Assembly: GCF_000745215.1 (NCBI RefSeq)
Contig: NZ_JQNK01000009.1
Location: forward strand, 1,922,001 to 1,986,000
From: Methylosinus sp. PW1
Lineage (GTDB): Bacteria; Pseudomonadota; Alphaproteobacteria; Rhizobiales; Beijerinckiaceae
DNA length: 64,000 nt
Reading direction: 5' to 3'
Part shown: positions 47,898-57,125 of the stretch, piece after piece
Position numbering within the stretch: the first letter of the stretch is position 1
How the letters are laid out: each line of letters starts with the position of its first letter
Notes under the pieces: model-generated
Told to the model about the DNA's origin: nothing
Databases searched by the model: none
The model's input: the letters and a program-made list of their open reading frames with translations, nothing else
Position numbers and translations under genes: made by a program

Positions 47898-49319
47898 TTG
47901 AGCGCGCCGGCCATAATCTGGTTTCGGCGCGACCTTCGGCTCACCGATAATCGCGCCCTGAGCGCCGCCGTCGCCTCCGGCGCGCCGCTGATCCCCGCCT
48001 TTATTCTGGACGAGGAAGAAGGCGGCGAATGGCGGCTCGGCGGCGCCGCGCGCTGGTGGCTGCACGAGAGCCTCGCCGCCCTCTCGCGCGATCTCGAAAA
48101 GCGTGCCGCGCCGCTGACGCTGCGGCGCGGCGACGCGCAGGCGGAATTGCTGCGCCTCGCCGCGGAGACCGGCGCCGCCGCCGTCTATTGCAACCGCATC
48201 TATGAGCCCTGGGCGACAAAGCGCGACGCGGAGCTAGAGGCGCAGCTGCGCGAGCGCGGCGTCACGACGCAAAGCTTCGCCGGCGCGCTGCTCGCCGAGC
48301 CCGGCTCGGTCTGCAATGCGCAAGGGCAGCCCTTCCGCGTTTTCACGCCCTTCTGGCGCGCGCTCGCCGAGCTTCTGCAGCCGGCGCCGCCTCTGCCCGC
48401 ACCAAAGAAGCTCCGCGCCGCGCCCGCCCCCGCGAGCGATCGGCTCGACGATTGGCGGCTGCAGCCGAAGGCGCCGGATTGGGCGCAAGGCCTGCGCGAG
48501 AGCTGGCGGCCGGGCGAGGCCGGAGCGCAGCGGCGCCTCGCCGATTTTCTGCGCGACGGCATAGGCGCCTATGCTCTGCTGCGGGATTTTCCCGCGAAGG
48601 ACGGCGCCTCGCGCCTCTCGCCGCATCTCCATTGGGGCGAGATTTCGCCGATGCAGATTTGGAGCGCGACCGCCGCCGCTCCGCGAGAAGGCCGCCTCGC
48701 CTTTCTGCGCGAGCTCGGCTGGCGGGAATTTTGGCGCCATCTGCTCGCCGCCCATCCCGATATGCCGGAGGCGCCGCTCGATAAATCCTTCGCGCGCTTC
48801 CCCTGGGCGAATGACGCAGGCGCCCTCGAAGCCTGGAAGAAGGGCGAGACCGGCTATCCGCTGGTCGACGCCGCAATGCGCCAGCTGTGGCGGACCGGCT
48901 TCATGCATAATCGCCTGCGCATGGTGGCCGCCTCATTTCTGGTGAAGCATCTCCTGCTGCCCTGGCGGGAGGGCGAACGCTGGTTCTGGGACACGCTGGT
49001 CGACGCCGATCTCGCCAATAATTCCGGCAATTGGCAATGGGTCGCCGGCTGCGGCGCCGACGCCGCGCCATATTTCCGCATCTTCAATCCCGTGCTGCAG
49101 GGTGAGAAATTCGATCCCGATGGCGCCTTTGTCCGCCGCTTCGTCCCCGAGCTGGCGCGGCTCGAGGCGAAATATATTCACAAGCCCTGGGCCGCGCCGG
49201 AGCGCGCGCTGCGCGAAGCGGGGATTGCTCTCGGCGAGACCTATCCGCGCCCCATCGTCGATCACGCCGCCGCGCGGCAAAGAGCGCTCGAAGCTTACGC
49301 TTCTGCGCGCGCCGGGTGA
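47898..49319 (+). CDS. phr: Deoxyribodipyrimidine photo-lyase
   Basis: 473 residues, TTG start at 47898 directly after the transporter stop. Class I photolyase/cryptochrome fold: the antenna-binding domain starts IIWFRRDLRLTDNRALSAA, and the FAD domain shows FLRELGWREFWRHLLAAHPD, TGYPLVDAAMRQLWRTGFMHNRLRM and DADLANNSGNWQWVAGCGADAAPYFRIFNP. The Trp-rich segments support light-driven repair of cyclobutane pyrimidine dimers rather than a blue-light sensor role. Confidence 0.95.
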   Translation: MSAPAIIWFRRDLRLTDNRALSAAVASGAPLIPAFILDEEEGGEWRLGGAARWWLHESLAALSRDLEKRAAPLTLRRGDAQAELLRLAAETGAAAVYCNRIYEPWATKRDAELEAQLRERGVTTQSFAGALLAEPGSVCNAQGQPFRVFTPFWRALAELLQPAPPLPAPKKLRAAPAPASDRLDDWRLQPKAPDWAQGLRESWRPGEAGAQRRLADFLRDGIGAYALLRDFPAKDGASRLSPHLHWGEISPMQIWSATAAAPREGRLAFLRELGWREFWRHLLAAHPDMPEAPLDKSFARFPWANDAGALEAWKKGETGYPLVDAAMRQLWRTGFMHNRLRMVAASFLVKHLLLPWREGERWFWDTLVDADLANNSGNWQWVAGCGADAAPYFRIFNPVLQGEKFDPDGAFVRRFVPELARLEAKYIHKPWAAPERALREAGIALGETYPRPIVDHAAARQRALEAYASARAG

Positions 49320-49376
49320 GGCGGGAAATTCTATCTCCCTTCCCTCTCAGTCGGATTCCCTCTAAACAGCCGGGCC

Positions 49377-50483
49377 ATGATCTGGCTTATCTTCGCTCTA
49401 CTGACCGGCGCCGCAGTCATGAGCGTGCTGTGGCCGCTCGCCCGCAAAAACGGCGTCGCCGACGCCGCCGCCACCGACATCGCCTTTTTCGAGGAGCAGA
49501 TCGCCGAGATCGCGCGCGAGAGCGCCGAGGGGCGCCTGTCCGCCGCCGACGCCGAGACCGCGCGGACTGAGGCGGCCCGCCGCCTGCTGCGCGCCCGCGG
49601 CGCGAGCGCCGGCGCCGCCGCGTCTTCCCGACGCAACGCCATTGTCGCGGCGGCGAGCGCGATCATTCTGATCCCCGCTCTCGCTCTGCCGCTCTATGGC
49701 AAGCTCGGCCGTCCCGATCTGCCGGACGCCTCGCTCGAGGCGCGGCTCGAGGCCAAGCCCGGCCACACCGACATAGCGACCGCCGTTGCGCGCATAGAGG
49801 CGCATCTCGCCGAGCATCCCGAGGATGGCCGCGGCTATGAGGTGATCGCGCCCTTCTATATGCGCAATGGCCGCGCGGCGGACGCCGCCGACGCCTATGA
49901 GAAGGCGCTGCGCCTGCTGGGGCCGACGCCGCATCGCCACAATGCGCTCGGCGAAGCGCGCGTGCTGGCCTCGGAAGGCCGCGTGACGCCGCAGGCCATG
50001 CGCGAGTTCGAGGCGGCGCTCGCGCTCGATCCGCAATCCGCCATGGCGCGCTTCTACCTCGGCCTCGAGGCGGCGCAGACCGGCGCGCGCGAGAAGGCCG
50101 AAGACGTCTGGACGAAGCTCCTCGCCGACGGCCCGTCCGACGCCCCCTGGCGTCCGCGCGTCGAAACGCTGCTGGCGCAATTGCGCGGCGCGCCCGCGCC
50201 CGAATCCGCGCCGGCGAGCGAGGAAGGCGCGAAGATCGCCGCAATGCCCGAGGGGCAGCGAATGGACGCCATTCGCACAATGGTCGAGCGGCTGCGCGGC
50301 AAGCTCGAGCAGGACGGCGCCGATGTCGAGGGCTGGCTGCGGCTCATCCGCGCCTATAGCGTGCTGGCCGAGACCGAAAAGGCCAAGACCGCGCTCGACG
50401 GCGCCCACAAGGCGCTGGCGCAGGACAAGGATGGTCTCGCCCGCGTCGATGCGCTGGCGCGCGAATTGGGCGTTGGAGGTTGA
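49377..50483 (+). CDS. ccmI: c-type cytochrome biogenesis protein CcmI
   Basis: 368 residues. CcmI (CycH) has two N-terminal membrane helices ([21 protein letters not shown] and [20 protein letters not shown]) around a cytoplasmic leucine-zipper-like loop, and a periplasmic TPR domain that holds apocytochrome c C-termini for heme ligation. The TPR part here is about 140-368. It is first in ccmI-ccmE-ccmF-ccmH; ccmE starts 1 bp after its stop. Confidence 0.93.
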   Translation: MIWLIFALLTGAAVMSVLWPLARKNGVADAAATDIAFFEEQIAEIARESAEGRLSAADAETARTEAARRLLRARGASAGAAASSRRNAIVAAASAIILIPALALPLYGKLGRPDLPDASLEARLEAKPGHTDIATAVARIEAHLAEHPEDGRGYEVIAPFYMRNGRAADAADAYEKALRLLGPTPHRHNALGEARVLASEGRVTPQAMREFEAALALDPQSAMARFYLGLEAAQTGAREKAEDVWTKLLADGPSDAPWRPRVETLLAQLRGAPAPESAPASEEGAKIAAMPEGQRMDAIRTMVERLRGKLEQDGADVEGWLRLIRAYSVLAETEKAKTALDGAHKALAQDKDGLARVDALARELGVGG

Positions 50484-50484
50484 C

Positions 50485-50931
50485 ATGACTCGCAAGGGCA
50501 AGAGGCTCGCGCTCATCTCCGGCGCGCTCGCGGTTCTCGCTATCGCCGTCGGGCTGGCGCTGTTCGCACTGCGCGACAATATCGTGTTCTTCTATTCGCC
50601 CGCAGAGCTCGCGCAAAAGCATGTCGCGCCGGGGACCAGGCTGCGCATCGGCGGGCTGGTGAAGGAAGGCTCAGTGCAGCGCGGCGACGACCGCAATGTC
50701 GTTTTCACCGTCACCGACAGAACGGCGGACCTCGGCGTCGCCTATAAGGGCCTGCTTCCGGATTTGTTCCGCGAGGGACAGGGCGTCGTCGTCGATGGAA
50801 CGCTCGGCGCCGACGGCGCCTTTCGCGCCGACAGCGTGCTGGCCAAGCACGATGAGCGCTACATGCCGCGCGAAGTCGCCGACTCGCTGAAGAAGCAGGG
50901 CGTGTGGCAGGGCGAAGGGACGAAGAAATGA
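50485..50931 (+). CDS. ccmE: Heme chaperone CcmE
   Basis: 148 residues from ATG 50485; the frame is open upstream inside ccmI. A single N-terminal anchor ([22 protein letters not shown]) precedes a periplasmic OB-fold domain. The covalent heme-attachment site is H122 in [10 protein letters not shown], with Tyr126 as axial ligand (HxxxY). It carries heme from CcmC to CcmF. Confidence 0.96.
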   Translation: MTRKGKRLALISGALAVLAIAVGLALFALRDNIVFFYSPAELAQKHVAPGTRLRIGGLVKEGSVQRGDDRNVVFTVTDRTADLGVAYKGLLPDLFREGQGVVVDGTLGADGAFRADSVLAKHDERYMPREVADSLKKQGVWQGEGTKK

Positions 50932-50971
50932 CGCGGCTCGCTCTCCTTCACACCCAACGCGCGGAGGCGAT

Positions 50972-52933
50972 ATGATCGTCGAGACCGGCCATTTCGCGCT
51001 CGTTCTGGCGCTGGCTCTCGCGCTGGCGCAGGCCATTCTTCCCTTCGTCGGCGCGCGGCTGCGCGATGTCGCGCTGATGCGCGTCGCGCGCCCCGTGGCG
51101 GTGGCGCAATTTCTCCTCGTCGCCACTGCCTATGGCGCGCTCACCTATGCGCATGTCGTCTCGGATTTCTCGCTCGTCAATGTGATCGAGAATTCCCACT
51201 CCTTGAAGCCGATGATCTATAAAATCTCCGGCGTGTGGGGAAATCACGAAGGCTCCATGCTGCTGTGGGTGCTCGTGCTCTCCTCCTGCGGCGCGGCCAT
51301 CGCATTGCTCTCGCGCGCCATGCCGGATTTGCTGCGCGCCGACACGCTCGCCGTGCAGGGATTGATGGGCGCGGCCTTTCTCGCCTTCATCCTGCTGACC
51401 TCCAATCCTTTCGCGCGCGTCGCCGATCCGCCCTGGCAGGGGCGCGACCTCAACCCCATTCTGCAAGACCCCGGCCTCGCCATTCATCCGCCGCTGCTCT
51501 ATCTCGGCTATGTCGGCTTCTCGATCGTCTTTTCCTTCGCCGCTGCGGCGCTGATCGGCGGACGCATAGACGCCGCCTGGGCGCGCTTCGTGCGGCCGTG
51601 GACGCTCGCCGCCTGGATATTCCTGACGCTCGGCATCGCGATGGGCTCGTATTGGGCCTATTACACTTTGGGCTGGGGCGGCTTCTGGTTCTGGGATCCG
51701 GTCGAGAACGCCTCGCTCATGCCCTGGCTCGCCGGCACGGCGCTGCTGCATTGCGCCGCTGTGATGGAGAAGCGCGAGGCGCTGAAGGTCTGGACGATCT
51801 TCCTCTCCATTCTGGCCTTCTCGCTGTCGCTGCTCGGCACTTTCCTGGTGCGCTCCGGCGTGCTCACCTCGGTGCACGCCTTCGCCAGCGATCCCGAGCG
51901 CGGCGTGTTCATTCTCGCCATCCTCGTCGCCTTCATCGGCGGCGCGCTGGCGCTCTTCGCCTTTCGCGCCAGCGCTCTGCCGACGGGCGGCCTCTTCGCG
52001 CCGATCTCGCGCGAGGGCGCGCTGGTCGTCAATAATCTGCTGCTGACCGTCGCCTGCGCGACGGTCGTCATCGGCACGCTCTATCCGCTGGCGCTGGAGG
52101 CGCTGACCGGCGACAAAATCTCCGTCGGCGCGCCTTTCTTCGACACGGTGCTGATCCCGATCGCCCTGCCGCTCGTGCTGCTGATGCCGATCGGCCAAAT
52201 GCTCGCCTGGAAGCGCGGCGATCTCGCCGCCGCGCTGCAACGTCTGCGCGCGGCCTTTGCGGCAGGCGTCGCGGCGCTCGCGGCTTTCGGCGCGCTCTAT
52301 GGCGCGCCGGTTCTCTCCATCGTCAGCGCCGGCCTCGCCGTCTATCTCGTCGTCGGCGCGTTTTCGGACATTGCGCAACGCGCCGCGCAAGGCAACGCGC
52401 TCGCGCGATTGAAAGGCCTGCCGCTTTCGGCCTGGGGAACCTCGATCGCCCATGCGGGAATGGGCCTGTCGCTGCTCGGCCTCGCCGCGACCGGCTGGGG
52501 CGTCGAGCAGATCGTCGCCATGAAGCCCGGCGTCGCCCAAGAGGTCGGCCCCTATCAGATCGTGATCGAGGACATCGCCTCGCGCGCCGGCCCCAATTAT
52601 GCGGAAACCTACGCCGTGATGGCGCTGCGCAAGGGCGGCGAGACGATCGCGCATATAGAGCCGGCGAAGCGCTTCTATCAGGCGCGGCGCATGGCGCGCA
52701 CGGAAGCGGGCATCGTCACGCTCGGCCTCGGCCAGGTCTATGCCGCGCTCGGCGAGCAGCATGAGGACGGCACGCTGGACGCGCGGCTCTATTACAAGCC
52801 GCTGGTGCTGCTGATCTGGCTCGGCGCGGTGGTGATGGCGCTCGGCGGCGGATTGTCGCTCGCCGATCGGCGCCTGCGCATCGGCGTCGCCAGCCGCGCC
52901 CGCACGGCTGCGCAGCCACAGGCGGCGGAGTGA
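50972..52933 (+). CDS. ccmF: Heme lyase CcmF
   Basis: 653 residues with about 15 membrane helices. The WWD heme-handling motif is visible as GWGGFWFWDPVENASLMPW, and conserved periplasmic His residues flank it. It attaches heme to apocytochromes c with CcmH and CcmI. A GGAGG-type site precedes the ATG at 50972. The stop overlaps the proposed ccmH start (TGATG). Confidence 0.96.
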   Translation: MIVETGHFALVLALALALAQAILPFVGARLRDVALMRVARPVAVAQFLLVATAYGALTYAHVVSDFSLVNVIENSHSLKPMIYKISGVWGNHEGSMLLWVLVLSSCGAAIALLSRAMPDLLRADTLAVQGLMGAAFLAFILLTSNPFARVADPPWQGRDLNPILQDPGLAIHPPLLYLGYVGFSIVFSFAAAALIGGRIDAAWARFVRPWTLAAWIFLTLGIAMGSYWAYYTLGWGGFWFWDPVENASLMPWLAGTALLHCAAVMEKREALKVWTIFLSILAFSLSLLGTFLVRSGVLTSVHAFASDPERGVFILAILVAFIGGALALFAFRASALPTGGLFAPISREGALVVNNLLLTVACATVVIGTLYPLALEALTGDKISVGAPFFDTVLIPIALPLVLLMPIGQMLAWKRGDLAAALQRLRAAFAAGVAALAAFGALYGAPVLSIVSAGLAVYLVVGAFSDIAQRAAQGNALARLKGLPLSAWGTSIAHAGMGLSLLGLAATGWGVEQIVAMKPGVAQEVGPYQIVIEDIASRAGPNYAETYAVMALRKGGETIAHIEPAKRFYQARRMARTEAGIVTLGLGQVYAALGEQHEDGTLDARLYYKPLVLLIWLGAVVMALGGGLSLADRRLRIGVASRARTAAQPQAAE

Positions 52934-53598
52934 TGGGAATTTTGTCGAATCTCGGAGAGCGCCCCTTCTCCCGCTCGCGGGAGAAGGTGTCGCGCGAATG
53001 CGCGACGGATGAGGGTCCCACGAGCCCTCACCCGACCCTGCTTCGCAGGGCCACCCTCTCCCGCAAGCGGGAGAGGGGAGACGCGCGCATTGTTTCGGCC
53101 TTGCTTTTGAGCATTGCGCTGCTCACTCCCACTCTCGCCGTCGAACCGAGCGAAAAGCTCGCCGATCCCAAGCTCGAGGCCCGCGCGCGCGCCATCGCGA
53201 CCGAATTGCGCTGCCTCGTCTGCCAGAATCAATCGATCGACGATTCCGACGCGCCGCTCGCCAAGGACCTGCGCGTCATCGTGCGCGAGCGGCTGCAGGA
53301 CGGCGCGAGCGACGCCGAGGTGCGCGATTATGTGGTGGCGCGCTACGGCGATTTCGTGCTGCTACGCCCGCCAGTGAAGCGAGAGACGCTGCTGCTGTGG
53401 GCCGCTCCGGCGCTGGCGCTGATCGGCGGCGTCTGGGCGATCTTCGCGGCCACGCGCCGCAACCGCCGCGCCGGCGCCGCCGCCCTCACCGCGGAAGAGC
53501 GCGCGCAATTGCAGGCGCTGGGCGTGGAGCCCCCTCCCTCACCCTCCCCCGCTAACGCGGGAGAGGGAAGCGGCAGAGGCAGCGCGAACCCTTCATGA
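52933..53598 (+). CDS. ccmH: Cytochrome c biogenesis thiol-disulfide protein CcmH
   Basis: 221 residues in the annotated frame. The core is standard CcmH: EPSEKLADPKLEARARAI, then the redox motif LRCLVC (Cys94, Cys97), a helical bundle and a C-terminal membrane helix (LLLWAAPALALIGGVWAIF). Both ends are odd: residues about 10-50 and the last about 25 are translated from copies of palindromic repeat family A. The hydrophobic signal region (IVSALLLSIALLTPTLAV) starts only after the repeat, so a TTG at 53101 or another internal start may be the true one; the ATG at 52933 fits the ccmF overlap. Confidence 0.88.
   Translation: MGILSNLGERPFSRSREKVSRECATDEGPTSPHPTLLRRATLSRKRERGDARIVSALLLSIALLTPTLAVEPSEKLADPKLEARARAIATELRCLVCQNQSIDDSDAPLAKDLRVIVRERLQDGASDAEVRDYVVARYGDFVLLRPPVKRETLLLWAAPALALIGGVWAIFAATRRNRRAGAAALTAEERAQLQALGVEPPPSPSPANAGEGSGRGSANPS
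52963..53083. repeat. Family A repeats inside the 5' end of ccmH
   Basis: Unit CTTCTCCCGCTCGCGGGAGAAG with GTCGCGCGAATGCGCGAC (52963-53015), then the inverted unit CCTCACCCGACCCTGC to CTCTCCCGCAAGCGGGAGAG (53026-53083). The insertion keeps the reading frame open. Confidence 0.8.
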
Positions 53599-53655
53599 AG
53601 CGCCGAGTCCGCCCCCTCTCCCGCGAAGCGGGGGAGGGCTGGGGAGGGGGCATGT
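53532..53655. repeat. Family A repeats at and after the 3' end of ccmH
   Basis: First part CCCCCGCTAACGCGGGAG (about 53547-53567) lies inside the coding region and encodes the tail SPSPANAGEGSGRG. A second copy, CCTCTCCCGCGAAGCGGGGGAGG, follows the stop at about 53613-53639 in the ccmH-dcm gap. Confidence 0.75.
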
Positions 53656-53687
53656 CGCCGCCTCTCGAATCGCGCTAGACTCGCTGC

Positions 53688-54839
53688 ATGGACAGACCGA
53701 GCTATTACGAATTCTTCGCCGGCGGCGGCATGGCGCGCGCCGGGTTAGGGGCCGGCTGGCGATGCCTCTTCGCCAATGATTTCGACCTGAAGAAATGCGA
53801 GAGCTATCGCGCCAATTGGGGGGACGAGGAGCTCTTCCCCGGCGACGTGCGCAAGGTGACGACTGCCAATCTGCCCGGTAGAGCCGATCTCGTCTGGGCG
53901 TCCTTCCCCTGTCAGGACCTCTCGCTCGCCGGCGCCGGCGCGGGGCTGAAGGGCGAGCGCTCGGGAACCTTCTGGCCGTTTTTCGAGATCGTCAAAGCGC
54001 TGCGCAAGGAGGGACGCCATCCGCCGCTGCTGGTGCTGGAGAATGTCTGCGGCGCGCTGACCTCGCATGGCGGAAAGGATTTCGAGGCGCTCTGCGCCGC
54101 GCTCGCCAGCGAGAACTATCGCTTCGGCGCGCTGGTGATCGACGCCGCGCTGTTCGTGCCGCAATCGCGGCCGCGCTTGTTCATCGTCGCGCTGCATGGC
54201 GATTTCAGCGCTCCCGCCGAGCTGACGACGGCGGAGCCTTCGCCGTTCTGGCATACGCGCGCGCTGCTCGCGGCGCAGGAGCGTCTGCCGCGCGCGCTGC
54301 GCGAGAAGTGGATCTGGTGGCGCCTCGCCGCGCCAGCCGCGCGCAACACGCGCCTCGCCGATCTCATCGACGACAGGCCGGAGGGCGTCGCCTGGCATGA
54401 TCGCGAGGAGACGCAAGCGCTGCTCGCCAAAATGAGCGATCTCAATCGCGCCAAGGTGGAGGCGGCGAAACGCGCCGGGCGGCGCATGGTGGGAACGCTC
54501 TATCGGCGCACACGCTATGGCGCCGATGGCGAGAAAATTCAGCGCGCCGAGGCGCGTTTCGACGATATCGCCGGCTGCCTGCGCACGCCCGCCGGCGGCT
54601 CCAGCCGACAAATCGTGCTGATCGTCGAGAAGGGCCGCATGCGCTCGCGATTGATCTCCGCGCGCGAGACGGCGCGGCTGATGGGCCTGCCCGAGGATTA
54701 CCAGCTGCCGCGCAATTACAACGAGGCCTATCACCTCACCGGCGACGGCGTCGTCGCGCCCGTGGCGCGCCATCTCGCCGCGCATATTCTCGAGCCGCTG
54801 CTCATCACGCTGCGCGGCCTCTCGAGAGCCGCCGCCTGA
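53688..54839 (+). CDS. dcm: DNA (cytosine-5-)-methyltransferase
   Basis: 383 residues. The fold starts with motif I YEFFAGGGMARAGLGAGW, catalytic motif IV is ASFPCQDLSLAG (Cys75), motif VI is VLENVCGAL, motif VIII QSRPRLFIV, and the C-terminal motifs IX-X include RETARLMGLPEDYQLP and YHLTGDGVVAPVARHLA. The target recognition domain lies around 200-290. The target sequence cannot be read from the protein. It is paired with vsr (5-bp gap); no restriction endonuclease gene is next to it. Confidence 0.94.
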   Translation: MDRPSYYEFFAGGGMARAGLGAGWRCLFANDFDLKKCESYRANWGDEELFPGDVRKVTTANLPGRADLVWASFPCQDLSLAGAGAGLKGERSGTFWPFFEIVKALRKEGRHPPLLVLENVCGALTSHGGKDFEALCAALASENYRFGALVIDAALFVPQSRPRLFIVALHGDFSAPAELTTAEPSPFWHTRALLAAQERLPRALREKWIWWRLAAPAARNTRLADLIDDRPEGVAWHDREETQALLAKMSDLNRAKVEAAKRAGRRMVGTLYRRTRYGADGEKIQRAEARFDDIAGCLRTPAGGSSRQIVLIVEKGRMRSRLISARETARLMGLPEDYQLPRNYNEAYHLTGDGVVAPVARHLAAHILEPLLITLRGLSRAAA

Positions 54840-54844
54840 CGGCC

Positions 54845-55246
54845 ATGGCGGAAGACCCCGCCAAACGCTCCGCCATCATGCGCGCGGTCAAATCGCGCGA
54901 CACTTCTCCCGAGAAAGTGGTGCGCGCGCTGCTGCGCGGCTTTGCGCCGCATTACCGGCTGCATCGCGAGGATGTGCCGGGCAATCCCGATATCGCCTAT
55001 GTGGGGAGAAAGCGCGCCATATTCGTGCATGGCTGCTTCTGGCACGGACATGATTGCGCGCGCGGCGCGCGAACGCCGAAGACCAACGCCGATTATTGGC
55101 GCGCCAAGATCGCGCGCAATCGCGCGCGCGACATTGCGCATCAGGAAAAGCTCGCCAGCATCGGCTGGCGCGCGCTCATCGTGTGGGAATGCGAGCTGAA
55201 GGACCGCGCGGCGCTGGAAGCGAAGCTGCGAGAGTTTTTGGCGTGA
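54845..55246 (+). CDS. vsr: Very short patch repair endonuclease
   Basis: 133 residues. Vsr nicks next to T:G mismatches that arise when 5-methylcytosine deaminates. Start MAEDPAKRSAIMRAVKSRDTSPE, catalytic core GNPDIAYVGRKRAIFVHGCFWHGHDC with zinc-binding Cys/His, then ARNRARDIAHQEKLASIGWRALIVWECEL. It is in the same operon as the methyltransferase, so the two act as a modification-repair pair. Confidence 0.95.
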   Translation: MAEDPAKRSAIMRAVKSRDTSPEKVVRALLRGFAPHYRLHREDVPGNPDIAYVGRKRAIFVHGCFWHGHDCARGARTPKTNADYWRAKIARNRARDIAHQEKLASIGWRALIVWECELKDRAALEAKLREFLA

Positions 55247-55249
55247 GCC

Positions 55250-55327
55250 GTCATCGCGAGCGGAGCGAAGCGATCCAGGGGCCGCCTCACGGCTCTGGAT
55301 TGCTTCGCCTTCGGCTCGCAATGACGA
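55250..55327. repeat. Long palindromic intergenic element between vsr and efp
   Basis: Arms GTCATCGCGAGCGGAGCG and CTTCGGCTCGCAATGAC fold back on each other with an inner pair GCGATCCAG/CTGGATTGC. It is the sort of element repeated in many alphaproteobacterial genomes and lies between convergent genes, where it may terminate both. Confidence 0.7.
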
Positions 55328-55330
55328 AGG

Positions 55331-55900
55331 TCAATCCTTCGCGCGCTCGACGTAAGAGCCGTCTTCCGTCTGGATGACGATGCGCGTGCCGGCCTGGATG
55401 TGCGGCGGCACCATCACGCGGGCGCCGTTGGAGGCGATGGCGGGCTTGTAGGAAGAGGAGGCCGTCTGGCCCTTCATCGCCGGCTCGGTCTCGGTGATCT
55501 CGAGCGTCACGCGGGCCGGGAGCTGGATTCCAACCGCCACGCCATTGAACAGCGACAGAATGCAGACCATGCCTTCCTGCAGCCATTGGGCCTGATCGCC
55601 GAGCACATCCTTGGGCACGATGACCTGGTCGTAGCTCGCGGTGTTCATGAAGGTGAAGCCATCGTCATCGCCGAAGAGATAGCTGAAGTCCTGATCCTCG
55701 ACGAAGGCGCGCTCGACCTGCTCGGTGGTCTTGTAGCGGTCGGCGACCTTCACCCCGTCGGAGAGGCGGCGCATGTCGATCTGCGTCGTGGGCGTGCCCT
55801 TGCCGGGGAAGAAGCTCTCGGCCTTCAGAACGACATAGAGATGGCCGTCCTCCTTCTCGATGATATTGCCCTTGCGGATCGAGCTGGCGATGACTTTCAC
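55331..55900 (-). CDS. efp: Elongation factor P
   Basis: 189 residues from GTG 55900 with GAGGA 8 nt upstream; the frame is open to 55978. EF-P lets ribosomes pass polyproline stretches. The modified loop reads FFPGKGTP with Lys34, the residue that receives beta-lysine in other bacteria. Its modifying enzymes EpmA and EpmB are encoded next door, so modification at Lys34 is expected. The N-terminus [19 protein letters not shown] is typical. Confidence 0.96.
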   Translation of the reverse strand: MKVIASSIRKGNIIEKEDGHLYVVLKAESFFPGKGTPTTQIDMRRLSDGVKVADRYKTTEQVERAFVEDQDFSYLFGDDDGFTFMNTASYDQVIVPKDVLGDQAQWLQEGMVCILSLFNGVAVGIQLPARVTLEITETEPAMKGQTASSSYKPAIASNGARVMVPPHIQAGTRIVIQTEDGSYVERAKD

Positions 55901-55949
55901 GTTGTTTATCCTCGATTGCTGGCCGCGTTCGGCCGGTCTATGAACGGCT

Positions 55950-55989
55950 CGGACCCTTTTCTGATCCGGTCGGATCAAAAAAGGGTCCG
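55950..55989. promoter_or_regulatory. Large inverted repeat between efp and epmA
   Basis: Outer arms CGGACCCTTTT (55950-55960) and AAAAGGGTCCG (55979-55989), inner arms GATCC/GGATC, loop GGTC. A second dyad GAGCGATC-A-GATCGCTC follows at 56000-56016. They lie in the divergent efp/epmA promoter region and could bind a regulator or form cruciforms. Confidence 0.5.
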
Positions 55990-56075
55990 ATTCGCATTGG
56001 AGCGATCAGATCGCTCGAAAAAAGGCTCGTCCGCGCCTCTCGCGCGGGACTCGGCCGCCGCCCTCGAACCCATGG

Positions 56076-57125
56076 ATGGCTCGACGAATGACGCGAGTGT
56101 CGCCCTGGTGGGCCAGGGATGTTTACGCCGATCGCAAGCCATTTCTCAAGGCTCGCGCGCGGATCGCCGCCGCCCTGCGGCAGTTTTTCTCTACCCAAGG
56201 CTTCGCCGAGGTGGAGACGGCGGCCCTTCAGCTCTCGCCGGGCAATGAGACGCATATATCGGCTTTCGGCGTCGATCTCGTCTCCGACGCGGGTGAGGCG
56301 AGCCGGCTCTATCTCCATACGTCGCCGGAGTTTTCCTGCAAAAAGCTGCTGGCGGCGGGAGAGGAGCGCATCTTCACCTTCGCCCGCGTGTTCCGCAACC
56401 GCGAGCGCAGCGCCCTCCACCATCCCGAATTCACGATGCTGGAATGGTATAGGGCGCATGAGCCGCCGGAGCGGCTGATGGAGGATTGCGCCGGCCTGCT
56501 CGCCGCAACGGCCGAGGCGCTGGGCGTCGAGCGATTCGCCTATAGGGGCGCGAGCGTCGATCCTTATGAGGAGCCGGAGGCGATCTCCTGCCGCGAGGCC
56601 TTCGATCGCTACGCCGGCATGGACCTCGCCGCGCTGCTCGGCGACCGCGACGGCCTCGCCCGCGCCGCCGCGCTGGACGGGATCCGCGTCGCCGAGGACG
56701 ATGATTGGTCCGACCTCTTCAGCAAGATTCTCTCCGAGAAAGTGGAGCCGCAGCTCGGCCGGGCGCGCGCGACGCTGCTCTGCGACTATCCGGCGAGCGA
56801 GGCGGCGCTGGCCCGGCCCAAGGCCGACGACCTGCGTTTCGCCGAGCGTTTCGAGCTCTTCGCCTGCGGGGTGGAGCTCGCCAATGGCTTCGGCGAGCTG
56901 ACCGACCCGGCCGAGCAGCGCCGCCGTTTCGAAGAGCAGATGGAAAAGCGCGCCCGCATCTATGGCGACCGCTATCCGGTGGACGAAGATTTCCTCGAAG
57001 CGCTGGCCCATATGCCGCCGGCGAGCGGCATAGCGCTCGGCTTCGATCGGCTGGCGATGCTGGCCAGCGGGGCGGAGCGCATCGAGCAGGTTCTGTGGAC
57101 GCCGGTGGCGGAAAAGGGGACGTAG
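56076..57125 (+). CDS. epmA: EF-P--(R)-beta-lysine ligase EpmA
   Basis: 349 residues, a lysyl-tRNA synthetase catalytic core without anticodon-binding domain, which distinguishes EpmA (PoxA/GenX) from LysS. Motif 2 appears as FTFARVFRNRERSALHHPEFTMLEWY and motif 3 as GIALGFDRLAMLASG. It attaches beta-lysine to Lys34 of EF-P. It is divergent from efp. The last 154 bp overlap the 3' end of the acyltransferase gene on the other strand. An internal ATG at 56088 is an alternative start. Confidence 0.94.
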   Translation: MARRMTRVSPWWARDVYADRKPFLKARARIAAALRQFFSTQGFAEVETAALQLSPGNETHISAFGVDLVSDAGEASRLYLHTSPEFSCKKLLAAGEERIFTFARVFRNRERSALHHPEFTMLEWYRAHEPPERLMEDCAGLLAATAEALGVERFAYRGASVDPYEEPEAISCREAFDRYAGMDLAALLGDRDGLARAAALDGIRVAEDDDWSDLFSKILSEKVEPQLGRARATLLCDYPASEAALARPKADDLRFAERFELFACGVELANGFGELTDPAEQRRRFEEQMEKRARIYGDRYPVDEDFLEALAHMPPASGIALGFDRLAMLASGAERIEQVLWTPVAEKGT

